This document shows positions 1 to 7,713 of a stretch of DNA of 30,523 bases, piece by piece. Numbering within the stretch: position 1 is the stretch's first letter; each line of letters begins with the position of its first letter. The notes beneath the pieces were generated by a model. It made no database searches, was not told the DNA's origin, and worked only from the letters and a program-made list of their open reading frames with translations. Origin of the DNA: a virus. A program made the translations under genes and the position numbers. The DNA is taken from the IMG/VR virus record IMGVR_UViG_3300022839_000062, positions 1 to 30,523 of that record. One strand, written 5' to 3'.

Positions 1-396
1 TGCTTGTACGCCAGTGACGTATACCCCTACGCCTTCTTGGACTTCAACCGAGCCTACTGCGCCTGTAGCAGAAAGACCAATAGATTCGCTCCAAGGGCCC
101 TGCCCCCACGCGCCTCTACCCCACCCACCAAAGTAAACAGTAGCGTCCCAGACCGTATAAGCCGCAACGCCCGTGGCGCTAACCCCAGTAACCGAAACGC
201 TCGCACTTGCCTGCGCTACAGCCGTTCCTAAAGCCGCTGTGCCAACTACGCCGGTAACACTTACAACGGCACCCGCAGCTACCGCTACCGACCCTACCTC
301 ACCTGTACCGACAGGCAGAGCCTGACCTTCGCCCCACGAATCCGTACCCCAAGTGCTGAATCCCCAACCGGAGAGTGGGACCGTAACGTCAGTCAT
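1..396 (-). CDS. Virion-like Gly/Trp-rich repeat protein, C-terminus cut by window edge
   Basis: An ATG at 396 opens a frame that runs 132 codons to the window edge without a stop, so only the N-terminal part is present. The translation begins MTDVTVPLSGWGFSTWG. It alternates Trp/Gly patches (GWGFSTWG near residue 10; GGWGRGAWGQGPW near residue 95) with Val/Thr/Gly stretches containing VTGV three or more times. Such low-complexity beta-rich repeats are typical of phage fibre or surface proteins, but I cannot name a family. It follows the 144-residue virion-type gene by 8 bases and closes the run of small structural genes. The role is inferred from repeats and position. Confidence 0.7.
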   Translation of the reverse strand, partial: MTDVTVPLSGWGFSTWGTDSWGEGQALPVGTGEVGSVAVAAGAVVSVTGVVGTAALGTAVAQASASVSVTGVSATGVAAYTVWDATVYFGGWGRGAWGQGPWSESIGLSATGAVGSVEVQEGVGVYVTGVQA

Positions 397-404
397 ATCA
401 GGAC

Positions 405-839
405 CTAAGCGATACGAAGAATGGCGTTGCTCGCGTCAGCCGCAGGGAAGACAATAGTAAAGTCGCCCGCAGTAGAGGTCTTATCCGAACCGAAGTCCAG
501 AACTGCAACAGCAGGGTCCGTGACGCCGTCAGCCAAGTAGATCAAAGCGCCGCGAGCCGTAATAGTCGCTGTAGACCACGTAGTATCAGCAAAGTCTAGG
601 AACGCTGTGGTGCCACTAGACGCAGGGTTTGCAGAAATAGTCAGGGTGTTACCGCCCGCAGTATAGCCCGTGCCTGTAACCTCATTAGTCGTAGCATACG
701 CAGTAGTAGTCGCACCTAGCGTAGCCGATGAAGTAAACAACGCGATCTTAAAGACCTGCCCTGTACCGCTGCTGAAATCAAAGTCTCCACCAAGGATTTG
801 AACTTTGAATGATGTTGCCATAGCCTGTGAAATAGCCAT
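405..839 (-). CDS. Small beta-rich virion-type protein, function unknown
   Basis: 144 residues. The start at 839 is preceded by GAGAGGA seven bases upstream, which supports it over the in-frame Met at residue 7. The sequence is rich in Thr, Ala, Gly and Ser with alternating hydrophobics (for example VFKIALFTSSATLG near residue 30 and NEVTGTGYTAGG near residue 52), suggesting a compact beta-sandwich. There is no signal peptide, membrane helix or catalytic motif. It lies between the neck/adaptor genes and the Gly/Trp-rich gene, so a tail, fibre-base or decoration role is likely. I recognise the general type from phage genomes but know no function. Confidence 0.75.
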   Translation of the reverse strand: MAISQAMATSFKVQILGGDFDFSSGTGQVFKIALFTSSATLGATTTAYATTNEVTGTGYTAGGNTLTISANPASSGTTAFLDFADTTWSTATITARGALIYLADGVTDPAVAVLDFGSDKTSTAGDFTIVFPAADASNAILRIA

Positions 840-860
840 TTGTGTTTCCTCTCTTTAATG

Positions 861-1517
861 TTACGGGCCGGGAGATTCAGATTTAATGGGCAATCTAATC
901 ATGCCATCTCTAAATTCATCACGACGACGGCGACCCTGCTGCTCGATGCCGAGACCTTGTATTGCCTGCTTATAGCTGTCTTCAAAATATTTCAGCATTT
1001 CGAGCGGACCTTTGGTGTAACTGTATGCCTGAATAAGGCACGCATATAAAAGCGCTTCGGGGGCGTCAGTGCTTACCCACGTTGTCGTATTTGTGGACGA
1101 CAACTGTTGCGGCTTATATATGTAACCTAACTGAACTTCGTAGTTAGCGTCTGGTGTAGGGGCGATATAAAAAGTATTTTGGTTCCATACGGAGTAATAC
1201 TTGGGAGTTCCTGTCACTGTAGAATCAGGCCAGTACTCTTTCATAAAAGAGGTGTCCCTAAACTCCAGAAAAGTTTGGTCTCCACTTAACGTCGCCATAA
1301 TGTAGCGATGAGTAAGTATATCGCTTGGTGCAACTAGAAAACGATTGCCTGAGGTCATGTTTGCGGTGGCTTCAATCTTAAAAACATCTAGATCAATATC
1401 CCGCATGATGCGGTTTTCCGCCATCAAAATAAACGTGTCTATTACCGAGTTGGAAAAGACATTGCTGTCTACCTCGGTATAGTTACGAATATTTGTCACT
1501 AACTCATCATAGGTCAT
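861..1517 (-). CDS. Phage neck adaptor protein (SU10/P22 gp4-like)
   Basis: 218 residues. The N-terminus, MTYDELVTNIRNYTEVDSN followed by a helical stretch containing AENRIMRD, is typical of the phage adaptor (head-completion) family found in phage SU10 relatives and distantly in P22 gp4. Those proteins bind the portal ring from below and connect it to the tail. The C-terminal half contains a helix with YSYTKGPLEMLKYFEDSYKQ, then a basic tail (GRRRRDEF). Length fits the family. Its ATG overlaps the stop of the upstream gene (ATGA), indicating coupled translation. The family call rests on remembered motifs; the position within the neck gene block supports it. Confidence 0.7.
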   Translation of the reverse strand: MTYDELVTNIRNYTEVDSNVFSNSVIDTFILMAENRIMRDIDLDVFKIEATANMTSGNRFLVAPSDILTHRYIMATLSGDQTFLEFRDTSFMKEYWPDSTVTGTPKYYSVWNQNTFYIAPTPDANYEVQLGYIYKPQQLSSTNTTTWVSTDAPEALLYACLIQAYSYTKGPLEMLKYFEDSYKQAIQGLGIEQQGRRRRDEFRDGMIRLPIKSESPGP

Positions 1518-1852
1518 GTAGTCACCACCGTAACCGCTCCAAGTGTGCCCACGCCTTCAACTGCAATCGCAGGAGGGGCAGGCTGCATTGATCCCGGCAC
1601 TGTCTCAAAGGGTGTATCTCCGCCGGTGTTATTAACAAACACGCTCAGCGGCTCAGTTCTGTCAGGACGAGGGTCCTGTAGAGCTATTGCATCACCCCTG
1701 TACTTTAGCGGGGTTAGCTGCGGCTCTTTTGGCTCATAGTCCTCGGGGCAAACCATAAACCCCTTCCAGTTCTTTACCAGTGTCTGGTAGGGGTAGCGTT
1801 GCCCACAATAGTCACAAAGGGCGTAAGAAAACTTACCCGTTGCCTGAGCCAT
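1514..1852 (-). CDS. Small zinc-ribbon-like phage protein
   Basis: 112 residues. The N-terminal part holds a cysteine cluster, CDYCGQRYP near residue 13 and a third Cys in FMVCPEDYEP near residue 34, which looks like a partial treble-clef or zinc-ribbon site; a fourth ligand could be Asp or His. The rest is proline-rich and disordered-looking, ending in a hydrophobic beta tail (GTLGAVTVVTT). It sits between two neck-type genes and overlaps the adaptor start by four bases, so it is probably made with them. A connector accessory role is possible, but no function is known to me. Confidence 0.7.
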   Translation of the reverse strand: MAQATGKFSYALCDYCGQRYPYQTLVKNWKGFMVCPEDYEPKEPQLTPLKYRGDAIALQDPRPDRTEPLSVFVNNTGGDTPFETVPGSMQPAPPAIAVEGVGTLGAVTVVTT

Positions 1853-1853
1853 T

Positions 1854-2519
1854 TTAAAATCCTACGTCGGGAAGAAAGTACGTGCTTGCCGTGTCTCTAT
1901 CTTCCTGTGCCGCTCGGTCAAAATCTTGCTCATACATCTGCTGCAACGCGCCCGTGCGGTCTGGGGCATATTTCAAAGACAGCATATAAGCCAGTCCTGA
2001 GGCCAGACATGGAAGGAATCTGAAATTAACGTCCGTATTATTGGTGTAATCTCCGGCGTCTTCCATGCGGCGTATGCGGTAGTAAACCAACGTATACGCC
2101 TTGTCTGCTGCAGGGTACAAATAAGCCTTAGGTGTATTTGTACGCTCGATGTATATCTGCGACGGTCTTGCCTGCGTAAGCTTGTCGGGGACGTTAAGGT
2201 ACTCCTCCCGTCCAATACGCTCGATGTTTATATCCTGCTGCTGCCCGTTAGTTGTCTGACGGATAACTGCTGTCAAAACATTGACTGTATCTGTTGGCAG
2301 GGATATCTCAGCGTCGCCTTGGACCAAAGCATAAGTAGCTTGCTCTATGGTCCACAGGTTTAAGCCTCGATTTGCCCAATCCAAAAACAACAGATTTAAC
2401 GAACGACGAGCCGAGTTAAGCTGATAGCCTGCAGTCATCTGCATGCCACAACGCTCGAACGCCTCTTCTACGAGGTCGTCAATCGATAAATTAAAGTCTG
2501 TTGTTCCTGAAGTAGCCAT
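1854..2519 (-). CDS. Putative neck/head-tail connector protein
   Basis: 221 residues. The N-terminal region is helical (SIDDLVEEAFERCGMQM, then SARRSLNLLFLDWANRGLNL near residue 37), followed by a beta-rich middle with LPTDTVNVLTAVIR and YIERTNTPKAYLYP. This architecture resembles the neighbouring adaptor gene and other small head-tail connector or tail-tube-like proteins of podovirus-type phages. The start at 2519 overlaps the stop of the preceding gene (TAATG). I am confident it is a structural neck-region gene and less sure whether it is a second adaptor, a stopper or a tubular protein. Confidence 0.65.
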   Translation of the reverse strand: MATSGTTDFNLSIDDLVEEAFERCGMQMTAGYQLNSARRSLNLLFLDWANRGLNLWTIEQATYALVQGDAEISLPTDTVNVLTAVIRQTTNGQQQDINIERIGREEYLNVPDKLTQARPSQIYIERTNTPKAYLYPAADKAYTLVYYRIRRMEDAGDYTNNTDVNFRFLPCLASGLAYMLSLKYAPDRTGALQQMYEQDFDRAAQEDRDTASTYFLPDVGF

Positions 2520-2764
2520 TACTTATACATCATCCCGCCGCCCATTTTCTTTTTGACACCACGGCCCATAAGAACGTCAGCTTGAGTCACTTTGCCGTCT
2601 TTGTTCATGTCAGGAAAGCTTTTCTTACTGTTTGCCATGCCTCCTTTGTTCATCATGACGGGGTCACCCACCTTACGGCTAGGCTTAGATTCAACTTTAT
2701 TTCTAGGACCTGTTCCTACGCATCCTCCGCCTCTGGTAGCGGCACCCATTCCACGTCCGGCCAT
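2519..2764 (-). CDS. Small Gly/Lys-rich protein with a single EF-hand-like loop
   Basis: 81 residues, basic and glycine/methionine-rich at both ends. Near residue 53 it has DMNKDGKVTQADV, which matches the DxNxDGxxxxxD calcium-loop pattern seen in EF-hand and dockerin repeats. Its start and stop lie next to the flanking genes (stop overlaps the next ATG), so it is part of a chain of short basic proteins. Such small proteins are common near tail-fibre genes in environmental phages; calcium binding is inferred only from the loop sequence. Confidence 0.65.
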   Translation of the reverse strand: MAGRGMGAATRGGGCVGTGPRNKVESKPSRKVGDPVMMNKGGMANSKKSFPDMNKDGKVTQADVLMGRGVKKKMGGGMMYK

Positions 2765-2765
2765 G

Positions 2766-3026
2766 TTACTTACCTCGTCTGGTTGTATTACGGCCCTTAT
2801 GAGCCGAATTCTTCATAATCGTGCCATCAGGCATGCGGTGTGAGCCCTTCTTGACTATTCCCCCATCCTTCTTGGCTACGGGCTTGGCAGTTTTAGCAGC
2901 CTGTTTAAATGCGCCTGCGGTAGGGGCACCTTTGGTGCCTACTTTACGCATTTTTTCGCCAGAACCTGCGGCTATGCGCGCCTTTTTGGCCGCGATATTC
3001 GCATATAAACCTTTTTTAGCTACCAT
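2766..3026 (-). CDS. Small lysine-rich phage protein
   Basis: 86 residues, strongly basic. It begins MVAKKGLYANIAAKKARI, a start pattern I recognise from many phage small lysine-rich proteins of unknown function that sit near structural genes. The C-terminal part reads HRMPDGTIMKNSAHKGRN. There is no membrane segment or cysteine. It may be a DNA- or capsid-interior-binding protein, by charge alone. It overlaps the end of the upstream gene by seven bases. Confidence 0.65.
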   Translation of the reverse strand: MVAKKGLYANIAAKKARIAAGSGEKMRKVGTKGAPTAGAFKQAAKTAKPVAKKDGGIVKKGSHRMPDGTIMKNSAHKGRNTTRRGK

Positions 3027-3304
3027 TTTTTACAGCTCCAGTATCGTGCGCTGAACTTGTCTTTTGCAGTGTCACAATTGTGACGGGCCCTAAAGTTAGC
3101 TCGGCGCTCAGGTATAGCTTTTTTGATAGTCATGTTCGGATCACCAAAGCGCACTAGCTTTACGTCGTCACCCTTCTTGGCTAAAACAGCAAACTTCTTG
3201 CTGCCTCCTGAGGTTCTTTTAGGCTTGTTGTAGCCTGAAAAAGTCTCGCCTCGATAAGCTACACGCCCAGAAGGCGTGCGTTTAACCGCCTTCGTGGAAG
3301 CCAT
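3020..3304 (-). CDS. Small conserved viral protein with RARHNCD / ARYWSCKKW motif
   Basis: 94 residues. The second half contains VRFGDPNMTIKKAIPERR, then RARHNCD and ending SARYWSCKKW. This Cys/Trp signature is shared by a family of short proteins of unknown function in tailed phages and some large DNA viruses, to my recollection. The N-terminal third is basic and probably disordered. The two cysteines and the histidine could form a metal site, but that is speculation. The start abuts the stop of the upstream gene (position 3304), consistent with coupled translation. Confidence 0.7.
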   Translation of the reverse strand: MASTKAVKRTPSGRVAYRGETFSGYNKPKRTSGGSKKFAVLAKKGDDVKLVRFGDPNMTIKKAIPERRANFRARHNCDTAKDKFSARYWSCKKW

Positions 3305-3624
3305 TAGGCCGCCGCTCCGCCTGCATATATCAAGGTCACACTGGTTATCTCAGTGTCGGCTGCGTCAATAAATGCACCTGCATTAAACAAAGCTCCGCCG
3401 TCTGGGATATCTATCTCATACTGTCCGGCTGCTGCAGGGGTATGAATAGTAATCAAAGAGGTGGCCGTGTCCGCAGCACCGTTTCTAATTTCAAAAGAAG
3501 AAGCAGTGGCTGTACAAGTGTAATAGATGCCATACAGGCGTGTTCGGCCCGAGATTGCTGCTGCGCTAACGGCTGCTGCACCCACAGGTATTTTGGTAAC
3601 TAGCTCAATGTTACTTGCGCTCAT
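3304..3624 (-). CDS. Small beta-rich structural-type protein
   Basis: 106 residues, rich in Ala, Thr, Ile and Val with alternating hydrophobic strands (RTRLYGIYYTCTATASSFEI near residue 28; EIDIPDGGALFNAG near residue 69). It looks like a single beta-sandwich, similar in style to phage decoration or tail-associated small proteins. No catalytic motif, signal peptide or membrane helix. It lies second in the leftward block that begins downstream of the HNH gene. Function not recognised. Confidence 0.65.
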   Translation of the reverse strand: MSASNIELVTKIPVGAAAVSAAAISGRTRLYGIYYTCTATASSFEIRNGAADTATSLITIHTPAAAGQYEIDIPDGGALFNAGAFIDAADTEITSVTLIYAGGAAA

Positions 3625-3649
3625 AAGTTACTCCTATTGAGTGAGAAAC

Positions 3650-3880
3650 CTACGCTGAGACAGCCAGAGTTCCACCGTTATTCCAGATAGCGCCAGTAAC
3701 ACCGGGGTCACTAGTAGGGATAATGATGACGTTAGCAGTGCCGGATAGGGTAGCGTTGCTAGAAGCGGTGATAGTGGTCGCAACGACTGCGCCGGTTACA
3801 TCGCCAGTTACATCGCCAGTTACATCGCCGACAAAACCATTGGTCGAGGTGACCGGGCCTGAAAAAGTTGTTGAACTCAT
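3650..3880 (-). CDS. Small protein with GDVT tandem repeats (virion fibre-like)
   Basis: 76 residues. The N-terminus runs MSSTTFSGPVTSTNGFVGD, then GDVT repeats at residues 18-30 encoded by tandem 12-base DNA repeats near 3796-3832. The remainder is Thr/Ser/Val-rich (ATTITASSNATLSGTANV). This resembles the N-terminal trimerising or collagen-like beta repeats of phage head-fibre and tail-fibre proteins. It has a clear ribosome binding site (GAGGA, eight to nine bases upstream). It is the first gene after the non-coding gap and terminator downstream of the HNH gene. Confidence 0.65.
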   Translation of the reverse strand: MSSTTFSGPVTSTNGFVGDVTGDVTGDVTGAVVATTITASSNATLSGTANVIIIPTSDPGVTGAIWNNGGTLAVSA

Positions 3881-3978
3881 TGGGAAATCCTCACATGCGA
3901 GTTATGGGGCTTATCTGTCTGCATGTCGTCAGTCCGGAAACTGTCAGATAGGCCGGTTTGGTTCCGGATTTATAACAG

Positions 3979-4007
3979 TATATACCAGTTGTTTCCTTGT
4001 TGCACAA
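3979..4007 (-). promoter_or_regulatory. Candidate promoter for the 3880-to-1 gene block
   Basis: On the minus strand, TTGTGC (4002-4007) and an extended -10-like TGGTATATA (TATATA at 3979-3984) are separated by 17 bases. It lies directly beyond the T-tract of the terminator at 4008-4037 and about 100 bases upstream of the GDVT-repeat gene. That layout would restart transcription after the terminator. The -35 match is weak, so this is a tentative call. Confidence 0.35.
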
Positions 4008-4037
4008 ATAAAAAAGGCCCATCTGTAAGGATGGGCC
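4008..4037 (-). terminator. Rho-independent terminator downstream of the HNH gene
   Basis: Read on the minus strand, GGCCCATC and GATGGGCC form a perfect 8-bp stem with a 6-base loop, followed at once by TTTTTTATTT. It stands about 150 bases after the HNH endonuclease stop. The rest of the gap 3881-4186 holds only the candidate promoter and AT-rich sequence; the 77-codon open frame there has no ribosome binding site or recognisable sequence. Confidence 0.85.
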
Positions 4038-4186
4038 AAGTCTCTTCAAGGGAGATAAACACACTAAAAAAACAAAAATCAAAGCATTAATTTGATTACT
4101 GCGAAATTGCAGCACCCCCAACATATCACTTAATGCGGGCCTCGTAAATGTTCTTTACCCCGATATGTACATATTTCAAGAAAATC

Positions 4187-4699
4187 TTAACCTATTAAAT
4201 TGTCATGTACGTTTTTTACCCACCACATGAACATGTCTTGGCCGAGGGTGTGCTTCATGGTATTTACCCTAGCAGCAACTAGCTGTACGTTTTCCCGTAC
4301 GTAAGGACCTTGGGGATTTATCCGGTCTATCGATGCGTTAAGTTCTTTTGGCTTTTTATCACCGTAGGTGCCATCTCTTTGATGGGTCATGAGGACGCCA
4401 GAAAGAGCGCACTTACCCTCCTGCACCTCCCAAATCTCGATAACTTCCTCTGTGGTTAGATCGTATTGGATGCCTTGTTTGAGACGCTGAGATTTTAACT
4501 GCGTGTTTAAGACCCGGATGTAGGCTTCAGGAGTAGCCGAGGTTTTTTTCGATCTTTGGAGGGTCACACAATGCCGACAGACGCCCCGTATCTGCCCTTC
4601 TTTAAAGGTCTCAAATTGGGACAGCGGCTTTACTTTGTTGCACGAAGTGCATAATCGGGAACCTTGTGAAACAGGCTTTACTTTAGTTTGTCTAGGCAT
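4187..4699 (-). CDS. Free-standing HNH endonuclease
   Basis: 170 residues. The N-terminus carries a CxxC...CxxC zinc finger (C17, C20, C41, C44). The C-terminal half has the HNH-type pattern ASIDRINPQGPYVRENVQLV (residues 122-141) followed by VNTMK, typical of phage-encoded His-Me-finger nucleases that often behave as homing endonucleases. It lies just downstream of the major capsid gene and is bracketed by two intrinsic terminators, so it is probably a mobile insertion expressed apart from the late operon. Inference: it may cut cognate phages lacking it near the capsid gene. The exact catalytic histidine is uncertain because the first HNH residues are divergent (KCALSGVLMTHQ near residue 96). 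Confidence 0.85.
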   Translation of the reverse strand: MPRQTKVKPVSQGSRLCTSCNKVKPLSQFETFKEGQIRGVCRHCVTLQRSKKTSATPEAYIRVLNTQLKSQRLKQGIQYDLTTEEVIEIWEVQEGKCALSGVLMTHQRDGTYGDKKPKELNASIDRINPQGPYVRENVQLVAARVNTMKHTLGQDMFMWWVKNVHDNLIG

Positions 4700-4716
4700 A
4701 ACTGTTACTTCTCAAA

Positions 4717-4741
4717 CGAAAAAAGGCCCCGAAGGGCCTTT
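4717..4741 (-). terminator. Rho-independent terminator after the major capsid gene
   Basis: On the minus strand, AAAGGCCC and GGGCCTTT arms enclose a UUCG tetraloop and run into TTTTTTCG. This is a textbook intrinsic terminator, 21-45 bases after the capsid stop codon. It separates the capsid operon from the HNH gene. Confidence 0.9.
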
Positions 4742-4761
4742 CCTGACTTTCGTCTTCTGGC

Positions 4762-5670
4762 TTACGGAGTACCCGGTGAGCCAAAGATACCACGTGGATC
4801 GCTGAAGCCAAAGCTGTAGCGCTCACGTGCCTTGTAGCGAACATTGCCGGTGTCGAAGTCGCCTTCAAAGCCGGTCTTGATCCCTACACGGTTAAACATC
4901 TTCATGCCGTTAGGCGCGTCAGTCATGATAAAGAACGCATCAGGGTCTGTGAGGTAATGGTTTACCTTGTAGCCCTGTGGAACCATACCCATGTTACGCA
5001 CGGCGTTGATGTCGTTATCAGCAGTGCCAACACGAAGAGTAGACTTCATGATGCGGTCTGCCGTGAACTGAAGCTCCTTAGGGATGATCAGCTTAGTACC
5101 TTGAACAGCAATCTTCAGGCCGCGCTCGTCAGTGAACGCTGCGATGTCGATAAGAGCTTGCTCAAGAGAAGCCTCACTAAGGTCTGCCGCAACAGCCAGC
5201 TCGTTTGCCAGATTAGGCCCACCTAGTGTGGGGTGATCTGTCGCACAGAGAGGCTTGCCGTCACCGCCAATAGAGGTAGTGAAAGCGTTGTTGAGGATAG
5301 AAGCAGCTTTAATCTGCTTCGTTGTCGCCATTGAACGAGCGAGCGCCTTTGTGTAACGAGCCGATAGTCGGTCGTACAGGTTGTCTTCCACTGCCTCTTC
5401 AGTCAGTGAGAAGGCCAAAGCCACTGTTTCGTGAGTGTAGCGAGCAGTGTAAACCTCTTGGGCTTGATCGAATGCAACACCCGAACCCTCTGATTTAACT
5501 GGCGCTTCGCCAAACCCGGATAGCATCACCTCCTCTTCAAAGGCTCGGTCCGAAGACTCTGTCTCGTAGATTTCAGTATGCTCGGTATCGTAATTGTTGT
5601 ATTCCAGACCAAACAAAGCGTTTAGACCTGGCTCCAACTCTTTTACTAGTTGTGAACGTGATATAGCCAT
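4762..5670 (-). CDS. Major capsid protein (Mu gpT-like, HK97 fold)
   Basis: 302 residues. Recognised from the N-terminal LEPGLNALFGLEYNNY segment, the ENSDRAFEEEV-like stretch (here ESSDRAFEEEVML, near residue 39) and the helix RYTHETVALAFSLTEEAVED followed by LYDRLSARYTKALARSM. These are characteristic of the Mu-like major head subunit gpT group. The C-terminal part has YKARERYSFGFSDPRG. Length is typical. A strong ribosome binding site (AGGAGA) precedes it. It is followed by an intrinsic terminator and preceded by a head-protein gene, accessory gene and scaffold, the usual head-assembly order. Many copies assemble into the icosahedral shell. Confidence 0.9.
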   Translation of the reverse strand: MAISRSQLVKELEPGLNALFGLEYNNYDTEHTEIYETESSDRAFEEEVMLSGFGEAPVKSEGSGVAFDQAQEVYTARYTHETVALAFSLTEEAVEDNLYDRLSARYTKALARSMATTKQIKAASILNNAFTTSIGGDGKPLCATDHPTLGGPNLANELAVAADLSEASLEQALIDIAAFTDERGLKIAVQGTKLIIPKELQFTADRIMKSTLRVGTADNDINAVRNMGMVPQGYKVNHYLTDPDAFFIMTDAPNGMKMFNRVGIKTGFEGDFDTGNVRYKARERYSFGFSDPRGIFGSPGTP

Positions 5671-5682
5671 GACCTAAGTCTC

Positions 5683-6258
5683 CTATTGACCTGCAACACC
5701 GGCAGAACCGTAAAGGTGCTCGTTAATTTTAACTACAACCACCGCGTTGGCACCGACTGCGTTGTTAGGCACGTCCCAAAGACCAATGATCTTAAGGTTT
5801 AGTGCTGCAGTAGTGGCAATACCTGATGTATCCAACTCGTTCGCTGAAACACCTGTTGTAGTGCTGCCCGTTCCAACAACGATATCAGCGTTCTTGCCGT
5901 AGTTTGCGGCGGCTGAAGTACCATCGTTTTGGATAAGGAACAACTGGCTAGGATCATCGAGTACGTCTGCGGTGATCTTACCCTGAGTGATGTTCACTGA
6001 ACCGGGATAATAGTTTGAGAAAGTGGGCTTGCCAGTGGTTGGGTCTGTATAGAAACAACCATTAAACACGCCGACCGCTGCACTGTGGCTTGAAGGGTCA
6101 AACTGCAATATGTAGCCGTCTTTCAGAGTGACTAGGTCACCTTGGAAGATAGCTCCCGCTTGGTTGTCCGCAATTTCGTAACCGTACTGCTTCTGGCTAC
6201 CAGTGCCAGAAAGGTTACCAAGCGGACGTAAGCCAAAGGCTTTGTCTGCATTTGCCAT
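5683..6258 (-). CDS. Putative head decoration / capsid-stabilising protein
   Basis: 191 residues, beginning MANADKAFGLRPLGNLSGTG. The sequence is beta-rich with few charged residues. It is of a type commonly found directly upstream of gpT-like capsid genes in environmental phages, where it is often detected as a virion protein. There are no enzyme motifs. The gap to the capsid start is only 12 bases, so both are surely co-expressed. Decoration is inferred from neighbourhood and fold style, not from a recognised domain. Confidence 0.65.
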   Translation of the reverse strand: MANADKAFGLRPLGNLSGTGSQKQYGYEIADNQAGAIFQGDLVTLKDGYILQFDPSSHSAAVGVFNGCFYTDPTTGKPTFSNYYPGSVNITQGKITADVLDDPSQLFLIQNDGTSAAANYGKNADIVVGTGSTTTGVSANELDTSGIATTAALNLKIIGLWDVPNNAVGANAVVVVKINEHLYGSAGVAGQ

Positions 6259-6281
6259 GATAAATGTCCTTTAAATTAAGA

Positions 6282-6767
6282 TTACTCGGAACCCGATCTT
6301 GGGCCACCGAGGCTTACTTTAGACTGTCTTTCCGGCGAGTTGATCTTCATTGACGAGTGTGCATTCGTCTTCAACATGTCGTTATCGACTGCCCTTATCT
6401 GATCATGGGTCCGCGAAGAATAAAACTGTCGACGCTCTTCTGCTGTTTCATCGGGTATTCTAGCTAACAACAATCCGCCTACAGAGATTACCCCTGCATG
6501 CTTGCCGTCATCCTGAACACCTGAGTCGAAGTTAGGGTGCTCGTCCGCTCTAACCAGTTCATACCCCTCTCGGAGTTTCCCTGCGATGTTAGTACGGTCA
6601 TCTACCCCGCCTGATTCAGCCCTGATCCAACGGTGCTTGTAGCCCGCAGGCGCAGGAGGCGCGTCTAATCGTGAAGGAGGTGCCCAAGGCTTGCGGCGCG
6701 TAGTGGTCTCACGGGTATCCGAATCACGAACACTACGATTAAGTTTTGGCACGCTATTCTCAGTCAT
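6282..6767 (-). CDS. Conserved head-region protein, function unknown
   Basis: 161 residues. The N-terminal 45 residues are basic and Pro-rich (RRKPWAPPSRLDAPPAPAG). A compact middle follows: GYKHRWIRAESGGVDDRTNI near residue 42, then GYELVRADEHPNFDSG and GGLLLARIPDETAEERRQFY. The C-terminus is polar. I recognise this arrangement from other phage head operons between scaffold and capsid genes, without a known role. The start has a good ribosome binding site (AAGGAG). Six bases separate it from the scaffold stop. Confidence 0.65.
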   Translation of the reverse strand: MTENSVPKLNRSVRDSDTRETTTRRKPWAPPSRLDAPPAPAGYKHRWIRAESGGVDDRTNIAGKLREGYELVRADEHPNFDSGVQDDGKHAGVISVGGLLLARIPDETAEERRQFYSSRTHDQIRAVDNDMLKTNAHSSMKINSPERQSKVSLGGPRSGSE

Positions 6768-6772
6768 TTCAA

Positions 6773-7702
6773 TTACTCCTTAACGTATTTGGCATATTCT
6801 TCAAGTGGAACCCCAAGTTTTTTTGCTATCGCAACCTGACTCGGACTCAACCTTACAGAGCGGCGTGCTGAGTTATTTACTCCCGAAGATCGGGTTGCAG
6901 GAGCTACCGTTTGCACGGGTCGGTTAGTCCTGTTGTTTTGTTGCGTAGGCTCAATGCCATATTCACTAGGAAATATTTGGCTCATCCTACGGTCGATCTC
7001 ACTATAGTACTCGTCGGTGCTTGGGTCAAACCCTTCTTTTTGGATTAAATCCATGTGAATTCCCCTAACTGTGTGGGTCATCACCGTATTTTCACCAAAC
7101 CAAGCGTTCTTTTCTGCCCAATCCTCGGCCTTCATGTCTGGCTCAGGCATTCTTGGGCGTAGTATTTCAGGCTGTTCTCGGGGAGGCTTAGGCCTTTGCG
7201 CTTCCTGACGACGTTGGTTTGTCGTCTCGTTAAGGCGGTTTTGCTCCCAAACCATAGAGGTAAGACGCTGTTGAGCTTCCGTCTCGGTATCTATGTCACC
7301 CTCTTCACGGGCCTTTCTAATAACTTGCTTTAGAGCTATTAGGTGACTGTCAACACGGCCTTGGGCTTCTTGCAGCCTTTCCGTGTCAGTCTTCTGGTAT
7401 CGTTGCTCAAGCTGTTCGTTTTGATCCCTTACGTTACGGGCATAATCAAGAGCGGCCTCTTCACGACGCTGAGTCTCTCTTAACCGAGCAGTAAGCTTGT
7501 CTATTCGTTTTTTAACTTTGCCCGAATAGTCATCTAAATCTTCTTCCGCAGGACCTGCTTTTTTAGCGCCCTCCTGTACTACTTCCGCCTCTTCTTCCAC
7601 CGCTAATTTAGCGTCAGAGCCGTCCTCGTTCATCTCAATGGTGGCTTCCTGCTCATCTTCGCCAACATTAAAGTCTAACTCTTCTGTCATTGATTCACTC
7701 AT
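6773..7702 (-). CDS. Capsid scaffolding protein (putative)
   Basis: 309 residues. It is very acidic over the first 60 residues, then predicted long coiled coil from about 60 to 170 (VKKRIDKLTARLRETQRREE and similar heptads rich in Glu, Gln, Arg), a Pro-rich hinge (QRPKPPREQPEILRPRMPEP), and a basic C-terminal segment (RRSVRLSPSQVAIAKKLGVP). Acidic and coiled-coil proteins with a basic C-terminus located between portal and capsid genes are usually scaffolding proteins; the C-terminal basic helix normally binds coat protein. A strong GGAGG site lies six bases from the ATG. Confidence 0.75.
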   Translation of the reverse strand: MSESMTEELDFNVGEDEQEATIEMNEDGSDAKLAVEEEAEVVQEGAKKAGPAEEDLDDYSGKVKKRIDKLTARLRETQRREEAALDYARNVRDQNEQLEQRYQKTDTERLQEAQGRVDSHLIALKQVIRKAREEGDIDTETEAQQRLTSMVWEQNRLNETTNQRRQEAQRPKPPREQPEILRPRMPEPDMKAEDWAEKNAWFGENTVMTHTVRGIHMDLIQKEGFDPSTDEYYSEIDRRMSQIFPSEYGIEPTQQNNRTNRPVQTVAPATRSSGVNNSARRSVRLSPSQVAIAKKLGVPLEEYAKYVKE

Positions 7703-7713
7703 AAAAAGCCTCC

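Noticed and set aside
3891-4124. 77-codon minus-strand open frame downstream of the HNH gene
   Set aside because: It runs through an intrinsic terminator and a candidate promoter and has no plausible start signal or protein-like pattern.
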